Program-made: the position numbers and the translations under genes | The notes under the pieces: model-generated | Databases searched by the model: none | The model's input: only the letters and a program-made list of their open reading frames with translations | Told to the model about the DNA's origin: nothing | DNA from: an uncultured Gemmatimonadota bacterium | GTDB taxonomy: Bacteria > Gemmatimonadota > Gemmatimonadetes > Gemmatimonadales > Gemmatimonadaceae | Length of the DNA: 6,534 nucleotides | Reading direction: 5' to 3' | NCBI GenBank assembly: GCA_946479015.1 | Contig: CAMLEQ010000225.1 | Location: 1 to 6,534 of the forward strand | In this document: positions 1 to 5,910 of the stretch, one piece after another | How positions within the stretch are numbered: position 1 is the first letter of the stretch | Layout of the letters: the number at the start of each line of letters is the position of its first letter

Positions 1-38
1 AAGTCGGGATCGAGAACATCCCTCGCGGACGCGATCGC

Positions 39-66
39 GGCCCCCGGCCCCCGGGCCCCGGCCCCG
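39..66. repeat. Heptamer tandem repeat, four copies
   Basis: Four tandem 7-base units read GGCCCCC, GGCCCCC, GGGCCCC and GGCCCCG. They lie about 47 bases beyond the stop codon of the kinase gene. The self-complementary GGCC cores could fold on either strand, but no T tract follows in either direction, so I do not call a terminator. The rest of bases 1-112 shows nothing I can assign. Three plus-strand frames are partly open there but have no recognisable protein content. Confidence 0.55.
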
Positions 67-112
67 AGCCCCGTGACGCCGCACCGCGCGGGCGCGGCAC
101 CCGCCCGCCGCG

Positions 113-2485
113 CTACGCCAGTCCCGCGCGCTCCCCCTCGAGCGCGGCGCGCACCGCCTCCGCGAGCCCGTCAGCCGTGAACGGCTTCTGCAGGAAGCTC
201 GTCCCGGCGCGGTGGAGACCGCGGCGGATGATCTCGTCGTCGGTGTAGCCCGACATGTAGAGCACCCGGAGCGCCGGACGGGCGGCCAGGAGCTGCTCCA
301 CGAGCGCGCGGCCGTTCATCCTGGGCATCACGACGTCGGTGAGCACGAGGTCGAGCGGACCATCGTGCGACGCGACGACGGCGAGCGCGTCGTGCCCGTC
401 GCGCGCCTCGAGCACCGCGTACCCCTGCTCCTCGAGGATGCGCCGCGCCAGCCGGCGCACGGCATCTTCATCCTCCACCAGGAGCACCGTCTCGGTCCCG
501 CGCGGACGCGCCGCGCACGCGGGCGACGACGCGAGCGGCGCGCCCGCCGCCGGCACGCGGGGGAGGTAGATCGTGAACGCGGTGCCTCGACCGGGCGCGC
601 TCGCGACGTCGATGCGCCCCCCCGACTGCTCGACGATGCCGTAGACGGTCGAGAGCCCGAGCCCCGTCCCCTTTCCGGTGGGCTTGGTGGTGAAGAAGGG
701 CTCGAAGATCCGCGCTCGCACCTCGGGGCTCATCCCCTCGCCGGTGTCGGACACGATGAGCGTCACCCACGAGCCGGGGGCGACGTCCGCCGGGCGGTCG
801 TGGTCGTGCTCGGCCAGCTCGAGGTTCCCGGTGGCGATGGTGAGCGCGCCGCCGCCAGGCATGGCGTCGCGCGCGTTCACGGCGAGGTTCACGAGCACCT
901 GCTCGAGCTGCCCGGGGTCGGCGAGCACGGGGCCGAGCTCCCGCGAGAGGCTGGTGCGCACGGCGATGTCCTCGCCGATGAGGCGGCGGAGCATGGGCTC
1001 GAGGCCGGCCACGACGGCGTTGAGGTCGAGCACGCGCGGCGCGAGGAGCTGCTTGCGGCTGAAGGCGAGGAGCTGGTGGGTGAGCCCGGACGCGCGCGTG
1101 GCGGCGCGGCGGATCTCGTCGATGTCGGCGGTGAGCGGGTGCGCGGCCTCGAGCTGCTCGCGCGCCAGCTCGGCGTTCACGCGGATGACGGTGAGCAGGT
1201 TGTTGAAATCGTGCGCGACGCCGCCGGCGAGCTGGCCGATGGCCTCCATCTTCTGCGCCTGGCGGAGCTGTGCCTCGAGCGCCTTGCGCGCGGTGATGTC
1301 GCGGAACACGGTCTGCACGGCGGGGCGCCCCTCGTGCACGAACGCCAGCGACTGCACCTCGACCTCCATCACGCTGCCGTCGAATCGCAGCCAGCGCTGC
1401 TCCATGACGGAGGTGGCCGACTCCCCGGTCGCGATCGCCTTCATGCGCTCGGCCACGCGCGCGTGCTCGTCGGGGTGGATGAAGTCGAGGCCGACGCGCC
1501 CCACGAGCACCTCGGGGCCGGGAGCGCCGACGAGGCGCGCCGCGGCGGGATTCACGTAGAGGATCACCCGGTCGCGGTGGATGATGATGCCGTCGGGAGC
1601 GTGCTCCACGAGACGGCGGTACCGCTCCTCGCTCTCGCGCAGCGCCCGCTCGGCGCGCTTCCGCTCGGTGACGTCGATGACCAGGCCGTCGGAGACGACG
1701 GTCCCGTCCTCGAGGCGCTGGTCGTGCGCCGCGCACTCGATGAACCGCTCCTCGCCGGAGGCGAGGAGAATGCGCCCCTCCCAGCGGAAGGGGACGAGCT
1801 GCGTCGCCGTCAGCATCGCCAGCTCCTGGAAGCGCGGGAAGTCCTCGGGGTGGACGAGGTCGAGCAGCGCAGCGGAGTCGCGCAGCGCGGCCTCGGGCGC
1901 GACGCCGAACAGCGTGCGCGCACCCTCGCTCACGAACGTGTACCCCTTGGTGCCGTCGGGGCGGAAGACGTACTGGTAGACCATCCCCGGCGCGTTCGCC
2001 GCGATGTGCTGGTAGCGCGCCTCCGCGCTCCGGCGCTCGGCCTCGAGCCGCTCGTCCGCGCGCCGGAGCGCGTCGCGCGCGCTCAGCTCCCGCTCGACGG
2101 CCCACGCGGCGTACGCCACCGCCTGCCGCGGCTCGGATGCACCGGGCTCGGTGGTGGCGAGCACGAGCGCGACCGCGCCGAGCATCTCCCCCTCCGGGGC
2201 GCGCACCGGCGTGGACGCGGCAACACTCGCCCCCATCGCGCGCTCGGACCAGCGGTGCCCGGGAAGGAGCGGCGCATGCGTCGCGTCGGCGGCGGCGGCG
2301 GCGGCGATGGCGTGGAGCACGAACCCATCGCGGTCCACGACGCAGGCGACGTGCGGGACTCGCGCGTACGTCGCGGAGAGCCAATCCAGGTGGGGGCGCG
2401 CGACCTCGAGCAGCTCCGCGCTCTCGGCGCGTCGGCGCGCGAGCTCCGCATCGGAGAGCCGATGAGGAGGTGAGACGTCTACCAC
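113..2485 (-). CDS. Soluble hybrid histidine kinase (GAF-like, PAS, PAS, HisKA, HATPase, receiver)
   Basis: This is a signal-transducing kinase that autophosphorylates on His and carries its own receiver. Numbering is from a GTG at 2485 (790 aa). A GAF-like sensor (about 5-135) resembles the N-terminus of AcoR-type regulators (LLEVARPHLDWLS, WSERAMGA). A charged linker (about 134-158) leads to two PAS domains (about 157-275 and 283-401; ITERKRAE/ITARKALE-type ends). HisKA (411-478) has the phospho-acceptor in AHDFNN at H425. The HATPase (520-643) shows the N box at N537, DTGEGM at 580-585, FEPFFTTK, and GKGTGLGLS at 604-612. The receiver (665-781) has E671/D672, phospho-acceptor D717, S745 and K767. 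All catalytic residues are present. There is no membrane segment, so it should be cytoplasmic. The catalytic core resembles CckA. The frame stays open to an ATG at 2716, but residues upstream of 2485 are low-complexity and unlike any domain. The GTG has only a weak GGAA ahead of it, so the start is uncertain. No response-regulator gene is adjacent. Confidence 0.9.
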   Translation of the reverse strand: MVDVSPPHRLSDAELARRRAESAELLEVARPHLDWLSATYARVPHVACVVDRDGFVLHAIAAAAAADATHAPLLPGHRWSERAMGASVAASTPVRAPEGEMLGAVALVLATTEPGASEPRQAVAYAAWAVERELSARDALRRADERLEAERRSAEARYQHIAANAPGMVYQYVFRPDGTKGYTFVSEGARTLFGVAPEAALRDSAALLDLVHPEDFPRFQELAMLTATQLVPFRWEGRILLASGEERFIECAAHDQRLEDGTVVSDGLVIDVTERKRAERALRESEERYRRLVEHAPDGIIIHRDRVILYVNPAAARLVGAPGPEVLVGRVGLDFIHPDEHARVAERMKAIATGESATSVMEQRWLRFDGSVMEVEVQSLAFVHEGRPAVQTVFRDITARKALEAQLRQAQKMEAIGQLAGGVAHDFNNLLTVIRVNAELAREQLEAAHPLTADIDEIRRAATRASGLTHQLLAFSRKQLLAPRVLDLNAVVAGLEPMLRRLIGEDIAVRTSLSRELGPVLADPGQLEQVLVNLAVNARDAMPGGGALTIATGNLELAEHDHDRPADVAPGSWVTLIVSDTGEGMSPEVRARIFEPFFTTKPTGKGTGLGLSTVYGIVEQSGGRIDVASAPGRGTAFTIYLPRVPAAGAPLASSPACAARPRGTETVLLVEDEDAVRRLARRILEEQGYAVLEARDGHDALAVVASHDGPLDLVLTDVVMPRMNGRALVEQLLAARPALRVLYMSGYTDDEIIRRGLHRAGTSFLQKPFTADGLAEAVRAALEGERAGLA
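2287..2306. repeat. In-frame GGC/GCC trinucleotide tract in the kinase gene
   Basis: About 6.7 copies of a CGG trinucleotide lie inside the kinase gene. On the coding strand they read as GCC codons and make a run of six alanines (about residues 61-66 of the 790-aa protein). The run falls in the GAF-like sensor, just after the VVDRDGFVLHAI strand, where related sensors as I recall them have a short glycine-containing turn. Slippage here would change length by whole codons without breaking the frame. Confidence 0.7.
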
Positions 2486-2828
2486 GACAGACCGTTCCGG
2501 TGAATGTCCGAGCACCCGGGGCGGTGACGAGCGCGCGCCTGCCGAGCCGGGGATGGGAGTCCCGCACTCCTCCCGCACCACGAACAACTTAATGGAGCGA
2601 TGAGCGTCCAGGGGGACGACGAGCCCGGCTCGGCTTCGCAACCGCGAGCTCCCTCGAGCGCGCGCGCCGCCCTCGATCGAGCCCGTATTGCGCCATGCCG
2701 GCGTCCGCGCCACCATGGTGCACGAGCGTCACGTCCGCGCCCTCGCCCCGCTACATGAGCTTCAAGCGACGCCTGACGGCGATCATCTTTCGGATCGTTC
2801 CCCTTTCGTCCCTCACTCCGAGGTGCCG
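2486..2828. other. Divergent intergenic region between the kinase and ABM genes
   Basis: This roughly 340-bp stretch should hold the start signals of both the leftward kinase and the rightward ABM/dehydrogenase pair. The minus-strand frame of the kinase stays open through most of it, so part may be translated if the ATG at 2716 is used. I see no convincing -35/-10 pair. The only AT-rich spots are around 2585-2600 and 2785-2800. A direct repeat TCCCGCAC occurs at 2560-2567 and 2571-2578, 11 bp apart. A small hairpin pairs GGAGT (2556-2560) with ACTCC (2566-2570). Confidence 0.5.
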
Positions 2829-3146
2829 ATGCAGATCGTTCACGTCCACGTGCAGGTGAAGCCCGAGTTCGTGGAAGCCTTCGAGGCCGCCACCCGCGAG
2901 AACGCGGCGAACAGCATCCGCGAGCCCGGCGTGGTGCGCTTCGACGTGGTGCGGCAGGAGGACGACCCCACGCGGTTCGTGCTGATGGAGATCTATCGCA
3001 CGGCGGAGGACCCGGCGCGGCACAAGGCGACCGCGCACTACGCGGCGTGGCGCGACGCGGTGGAGCCGATGATGGCGGAGCCGCGCCGGAGCGTGAAGTA
3101 CCGCGCGCTCTTCCCGGTGACGGACGGGTGGGAGATGCCGCGGTGA
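2829..3146 (+). CDS. Small ABM-fold (LsrG/YgiN-like) monooxygenase or isomerase
   Basis: This 105-aa protein belongs to the antibiotic biosynthesis monooxygenase (ABM) superfamily, small ferredoxin-like proteins that usually dimerise. Recognisable marks are the first strand [19 protein letters not shown] (residues 3-21), [23 protein letters not shown] (34-56), HKATAHY (65-71) and a final strand near VKYRALFP. The pattern HKxTxHY followed by MMxEPR strongly recalls LsrG, which acts in autoinducer-2 breakdown, and the quinol monooxygenase YgiN. Sequence alone does not choose between these. The ATG at 2829 is preferred over an in-frame start at 2688: homology begins exactly here, GAGGTG sits 3 bases upstream, and the upstream residues look random. 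Length is normal for the family. The stop overlaps the dehydrogenase start by 4 bases, so the two are probably co-translated and functionally linked. Confidence 0.88.
   Translation: MQIVHVHVQVKPEFVEAFEAATRENAANSIREPGVVRFDVVRQEDDPTRFVLMEIYRTAEDPARHKATAHYAAWRDAVEPMMAEPRRSVKYRALFPVTDGWEMPR
3130..3134 (+). promoter_or_regulatory. Ribosome binding site for the dehydrogenase
   Basis: GGGAG lies 8 bases before the GTG at 3143, inside the end of the ABM gene. It fixes the dehydrogenase start at this GTG, which overlaps the ABM stop as GTGA, rather than at upstream in-frame starts. This supports translational coupling. Confidence 0.7.
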
Positions 3147-4294
3147 GCTTCGATCTCGCGCTGCCGGCGCGCGTGCTCTTCGGCGAGGGGCGGCTCGCCG
3201 AGGTGGGAGCGATCGCGGCGAGCCTCGGCACGCGCGCGCTGGTGGTGGAGGGAGGGAGCGGGCGCGGCGCGCCGCTGCACGAGCTACTGGGCGCGAGCGG
3301 CGTGGCGACGACGCGCGTGCGCGTGACGGGGGAGCCGACGACGACGCTCGTGGAGCGCGGCGTGGCGCACGCGCGGAGCGAGGGGTGCGACGTGGTGGTG
3401 GCGCTCGGCGGCGGGAGCGTGATCGACGCGGCGAAGGCGATCGCGGCGCTCGTCACCAACCGCGAGCCGATGCGCGAGTATCTGGAGGTGGTGGGGAGGG
3501 GAAGGCCGATCACCGAGCGCCCGCTCCCGATGATCGCGATTCCCACCACCGCGGGGACGGGGGCGGAGGTGACGCGGAACGCGGTGCTGATGGTGGAGGA
3601 GGAGCGGGTGAAGGTGAGCCTGCGCAGCCCGCTGATGCTCCCCGCGGTAGCGCTGATCGATCCCGTGCTGACGTACACCATGCCGCCGGCGGTCACCGCG
3701 AGCACGGGGCTCGACGCGTTGGCGCAGTGCATCGAGCCGTTCGTGACGCCGCGCGCGAACCCGATCACCGACGCCGTGGCGCGCGAGGGGATCCGTCGCG
3801 CGGCGGGGGCGCTGCGGCGCGCGTACCACGACGGCGGGGACGTGGATGCGCGGCGCGACATGGCGGTGGCGAGTCTGTGCGGGGGGCTCGCGCTCGCGAA
3901 CGCGAAGCTCGGCGCGGTGCACGGCTTCGCCGCGCCGCTCGGCGGGATGTTTCCCATCCCGCACGGCACCGCGTGCGCGCGGCTGCTCCCGCCGGTGGTG
4001 GAGGTGAACGTGCGCGCGCTGCGGGCGCGGGCGAGCGCGTCGCCGGCGCTGGAGCGCTACGAGGAGGTGGCGCGGCTGCTCACGGGGAGAGGGGACGCGC
4101 GGGCGGAGGACGGGGCGGCGTGGCTGCGGGCGCTGGTGGAGGAGCTGGAGGTGCCGGCGCTCTCGGTGTACGGGGTCGGCGCGGGGGACATTCCCCGCGT
4201 GGTGGAGAAGGCGCGGAAGGCGAGCAGCATGCAGGGGAATCCGATCGAGCTGACGGAGGGGGAGTTGGGGGAGGTACTCGCAAGCGGGGTATAG
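3143..4294 (+). CDS. Iron-type (group III) alcohol dehydrogenase
   Basis: This 383-aa enzyme belongs to the iron-containing alcohol dehydrogenase family, which interconverts alcohols and aldehydes or ketones, or reduces related carbonyls, with NAD(P). The N-terminal nucleotide-binding half shows [15 protein letters not shown] (87-101; GGGS 89-92, D95, K98) and [12 protein letters not shown] (133-144). The C-terminal helical half holds the metal site. By position relative to FucO the ligands are D191, H260 ([11 protein letters not shown]) and H274 (PIPHGTACA). The usual first His is Gln (Q195, in [13 protein letters not shown]). From memory this Gln is typical of the subfamily carrying IEPFV/IEPYV rather than a defect, so the metal may be bound differently. 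It is not a clear maleylacetate reductase. The length is usual for the family and no frame break is seen. The GTG start overlaps the ABM stop and has a good ribosome site. The substrate is unknown; the ABM partner hints at aromatic or small-carbonyl catabolism. Confidence 0.93.
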   Translation: MSFDLALPARVLFGEGRLAEVGAIAASLGTRALVVEGGSGRGAPLHELLGASGVATTRVRVTGEPTTTLVERGVAHARSEGCDVVVALGGGSVIDAAKAIAALVTNREPMREYLEVVGRGRPITERPLPMIAIPTTAGTGAEVTRNAVLMVEEERVKVSLRSPLMLPAVALIDPVLTYTMPPAVTASTGLDALAQCIEPFVTPRANPITDAVAREGIRRAAGALRRAYHDGGDVDARRDMAVASLCGGLALANAKLGAVHGFAAPLGGMFPIPHGTACARLLPPVVEVNVRALRARASASPALERYEEVARLLTGRGDARAEDGAAWLRALVEELEVPALSVYGVGAGDIPRVVEKARKASSMQGNPIELTEGELGEVLASGV

Positions 4295-4305
4295 CTGAGC
4301 CCGTT

Positions 4306-4314
4306 GGGGAGGGG
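4306..4314 (+). promoter_or_regulatory. Strong ribosome binding site for the lipoprotein gene
   Basis: GGGGAGGGG sits 6 bases before GTG 4321. The only other good start, ATG 4348, is preceded by pyrimidine-rich DNA with no such site. This decides for GTG 4321, although the signal peptide would look tidier from 4348. Confidence 0.65.
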
Positions 4315-4320
4315 TAGAAT

Positions 4321-4782
4321 GTGTGCATCCCTTTCCCTCCCGGCTTCATGCGAGGCAAGCTCATTCTTGCCCTGACGAGCGCTGGCCTGCTCTTCTCCGG
4401 CTGTGGCGACGCGATGGCGCCGTACGGCATCGTCGGTCGCTACACCTACTCCGGGTTCATCCCCTCGGAGCAAGCCTACGATGGGACGCCCCCGCAGCCG
4501 CCGCTCCCGGGCGTCCAGTACATGCTGGACTCGCTAGCCGACACGGTCGTGCTGTCCCTCGGCGGTGCGTACCGGGAAAACGGAGTGGTGGCGGCGCACA
4601 GCATCGCCGGGCCCGAACTCATCACGCCCTTCCAGGCACATGGGACGTACGTGGTGCACGGGTCGTCGATCACGCTCACACCGGTCGACAGTCTCAACGT
4701 CAGTGGAGGCACTGGAGTGGTGGGCGGCGATAGCCTGACCGTGTCCCGCTATCCGGGCGCCTGGGTGTTCTCGAAGCAATGA
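4321..4782 (+). CDS. Small predicted lipoprotein of unknown function
   Basis: I do not recognise a named family. The 153-aa product begins with a secretion signal: MRGK (10-13), a hydrophobic stretch LILALTSAGLLF (14-25) and a lipobox ending FSGC with the lipidated cysteine at C28. The -3 residue is Phe, acceptable but not ideal. Glycine at +2 suggests outer-membrane sorting if E. coli rules apply. The mature part is short and strand-rich: GRYTYSGF (39-46), DTVVLSLGGAYRENG (74-88), HGTYVVHGSSITLTP (107-121), and a C-terminal GDSLTV then WVFSK. This looks like an all-beta, lipocalin-like small barrel; that is an inference from the strand pattern only. Base composition is visibly less GC-extreme than the dehydrogenase, with more mixed third positions. 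It starts 26 bp after the dehydrogenase stop with no terminator between, so it may be read through from that operon. An alternative start is ATG 4348 (144 aa). Confidence 0.75.
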   Translation: MCIPFPPGFMRGKLILALTSAGLLFSGCGDAMAPYGIVGRYTYSGFIPSEQAYDGTPPQPPLPGVQYMLDSLADTVVLSLGGAYRENGVVAAHSIAGPELITPFQAHGTYVVHGSSITLTPVDSLNVSGGTGVVGGDSLTVSRYPGAWVFSKQ

Positions 4783-4837
4783 TGAAAGCGATCCGTCGTC
4801 GTTGGACGGTCGCGCGCCTGGTCATGCGGAGCGGGTA

Positions 4838-5036
4838 GGACCTGGTGGCTGGACCACCATGAAACGCGTGTGGCGTGTGGGGAACTGACGGGAAGAGGAG
4901 ATGGGTAGAGCGCGAGTAGGGCGGGATGTAGAGAGAGTCCACCTACCGCCGAGCCCACACGCGCCGTACCTCCCTCCTCTCCCCGTCAGTTCCCCACACG
5001 CCACACGCGTTCCACGGTTTTCTATCGACCAGGTCC
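4838..5036. repeat. 199-bp imperfect palindrome (long inverted repeat) centred at 4937
   Basis: Bases 4838-4922 pair without any gap with 5036-4952; I count 70 of 85 positions as complementary. The outer tips match 9 of 9 (GGACCTGGT at 4838-4846 with ACCAGGTCC at 5028-5036). The next 16 match 9 of 16. A core of 38 (4863-4900 with 4974-5011) matches 37 of 38. The inner 22 match 15 of 22. About 29 bases (4923-4951) remain as a loop. No protein is likely inside: short frames cross it but have no recognisable content. It fills most of the gap between the lipoprotein gene and the sigma factor and stops 3 bases before the two-box element. It could be a structured RNA, a non-autonomous mobile element or a dispersed intergenic repeat. 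Only the structure is certain. Confidence 0.85.
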
Positions 5037-5039
5037 CAC

Positions 5040-5071
5040 CCACTAAGGATGTCTCCTTCCTGAGTTGTCCA
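5040..5071 (+). promoter_or_regulatory. Candidate ECF promoter, copy 1 (upstream of sigma factor)
   Basis: The element is CCACTAAGGATGTC, 12 variable bases, then TGTCCA. An identical pair of boxes at the same spacing occurs at 5777-5808. Read as a promoter, TAAGGA (5044-5049) would be the -35 box and TGTCCA (5066-5071) the -10 box, with a 16-base spacer, which is normal for ECF sigma factors. Transcription would start near 5078, leaving a leader of about 65 bases before GTG 5143. Autoregulation by the downstream sigma factor is the simplest reading, but it is an inference. Confidence 0.55.
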
Positions 5072-5074
5072 ACC

Positions 5075-5103
5075 CGAGGCCCCCCCTCTCTCCGGGGCCC
5101 TCG
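5075..5103 (+). other. Small GC hairpin just downstream of promoter copy 1
   Basis: CGAGG (5075-5079) pairs with CCTCG (5099-5103), C5098 is bulged, and CCCC (5080-5083) pairs with GGGG (5094-5097) around a pyrimidine loop. It straddles the predicted transcription start, so it may lie only partly in the transcript. No T tract follows. Confidence 0.4.
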
Positions 5104-5132
5104 CGTCCTGCTCCGATCCTCCGCTCATCCCT

Positions 5133-5136
5133 GGAG
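5133..5136 (+). promoter_or_regulatory. Ribosome binding site for the sigma factor gene
   Basis: GGAG sits 6 bases before GTG 5143. The longer in-frame alternative, TTG 5065, overlaps the candidate -10 box and has no such site, so 5143 is preferred. Confidence 0.6.
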
Positions 5137-5142
5137 CCCCGT

Positions 5143-5736
5143 GTGACCCCACTCGTCCCCGCGCGCGTGGTCGAGCTCCCCGAGCCGTCCCCCGACTTCA
5201 GCGATCCCCGCTGGGTCGAGCGCATCCGCGCGGGGGACGCCGAGGCGTTCGAGCGGGTGTTCCGCGCGTTCCACCCCACGCTCACGGCGTGGATCGCGCG
5301 GCGACTCGGCTCGCGGGCGGTGGCCGAGGACATCGTCCAGGATCTCTTCCTCACGCTCTGGCGCGGTCGCGAATCGCTCGAGGTGCACCGGTCGCTCCCG
5401 CACTACCTCTACGTGGCGGCGCGCAACCGCGCGATGAACCACGTGAAGCACGAGCGGGTGCGGGAGCAGTGGCGCGAGAAGCAGTCGCGCAACGAGCCGC
5501 CCACGAGCGATGACGGAGACGCCGAGCTCGCGCTCGCCGAGCTGACGGCCGCGCTGCGCGAAGCCATCGAGCGGCTCCCGCCGCGCTCGAGGGCGGTCTT
5601 CCTCATGAGCCGGCAGCAGGGGAAGACGTACGCGGAGATCGCCGCCGCGCTCGGGATCGCGCGGAAGACCGTGGACGCGCAGATGGGGCGCGCGCTCCGG
5701 CTGATCCGCTCGCACGTGAAGGATCTTCTCCCCTGA
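5143..5736 (+). CDS. FecI-like ECF RNA polymerase sigma factor
   Basis: This 197-aa sigma-70 family factor of the ECF group directs RNA polymerase to a small promoter set and is normally held by a membrane anti-sigma. Region 2 (about 35-105) shows AFERVFRAFHPTL (35-47), AEDIVQDLFLTLW (61-73) and LPHYLYVAARNRAMNHVKHER (85-105), the -10 binding helices. An acidic linker (about 118-130) follows. Region 4 (about 140-190) has RLPPRSRAVFLMSRQQGKTYAEIAAALGI followed by ARKTVDAQMGRAL, a helix-turn-helix for -35 binding. There is no C-terminal extension, so it is a plain two-domain factor. Length is normal from GTG 5143; an in-frame TTG at 5065 would add 26 proline-rich residues with no similarity. 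The fecR gene follows, as usual for this class. Its likely targets include the two-box elements at 5040 and 5777. Confidence 0.92.
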   Translation: MTPLVPARVVELPEPSPDFSDPRWVERIRAGDAEAFERVFRAFHPTLTAWIARRLGSRAVAEDIVQDLFLTLWRGRESLEVHRSLPHYLYVAARNRAMNHVKHERVREQWREKQSRNEPPTSDDGDAELALAELTAALREAIERLPPRSRAVFLMSRQQGKTYAEIAAALGIARKTVDAQMGRALRLIRSHVKDLLP

Positions 5737-5744
5737 CCTCGGGC

Positions 5745-5775
5745 GCCGGTGGCGTCGACCGACGCGATCACCGGC
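5745..5775 (+). terminator. 12-bp hairpin after sigma gene, possible terminator or attenuator
   Basis: GCCGGTG (5745-5751) pairs with CACCGGC (5769-5775), and GCGTC (5752-5756) with GACGC (5761-5765). The loop is GACC and GAT is bulged on the 3' side. It begins 8 bases after the sigma stop and ends just before promoter copy 2. No T tract follows, so factor-independent termination is doubtful. It may instead slow read-through or protect the 3' end of the sigma transcript. Confidence 0.5.
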
Positions 5776-5776
5776 A

Positions 5777-5808
5777 CCACTAAGGATGTCCCCCCACTTC
5801 GCTGTCCA
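5777..5808 (+). promoter_or_regulatory. Candidate ECF promoter, copy 2 (upstream of fecR)
   Basis: This is the second copy of CCACTAAGGATGTC, 12 bases, TGTCCA. It matches copy 1 at 25 of 32 positions, with all 7 differences in the middle spacer. Start of transcription would fall near 5815, giving a leader of about 96 bases before ATG 5911. The spacer differs between copies while the boxes do not, which argues for a binding site rather than a duplicated gene fragment. Confidence 0.55.
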
Positions 5809-5910
5809 TCACGTGCACGGTCGCACCCGCCGCTCGCCGCGGCGATGCACCGACCGGCACGGGCGCCGCGATCGCGCGCGCCCGGTACGTACGACCACGA
5901 ACGGTGACCG

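Noticed and set aside
212..2473. Plus-strand open frame of about 750 codons opposite the kinase
   Set aside because: The product is Arg/Glu/Gly/His-rich with no domain. It is the shadow of the minus-strand kinase in high-GC DNA.
2486..2716. N-terminal extension of the kinase to ATG 2716
   Set aside because: The extra 77 residues are low-complexity with no sensor-domain features and no clear ribosome site; kept as an alternative start only.
3713..3729. Gln195 in place of a metal-binding His in the dehydrogenase as a sign of an inactive enzyme
   Set aside because: From memory, many full-length family members with IEPFV/IEPYV carry Gln here. The other ligands D191, H260 and H274 and the nucleotide motifs are intact.
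3143..4294. Naming the dehydrogenase as maleylacetate reductase
   Set aside because: The [11 protein letters not shown] and [10 protein letters not shown] motifs fit the general iron alcohol dehydrogenase group rather than clear maleylacetate reductases.
4319..4375. ATG 4319 opening an 18-residue leader peptide over the lipoprotein start
   Set aside because: It has a usable ribosome site but no meaningful residue pattern. It is best explained as chance overlap with GTG 4321.
5065..5142. TTG 5065 as the sigma factor start
   Set aside because: It overlaps the candidate -10 box and adds proline-rich residues foreign to the family; GTG 5143 has a GGAG site.
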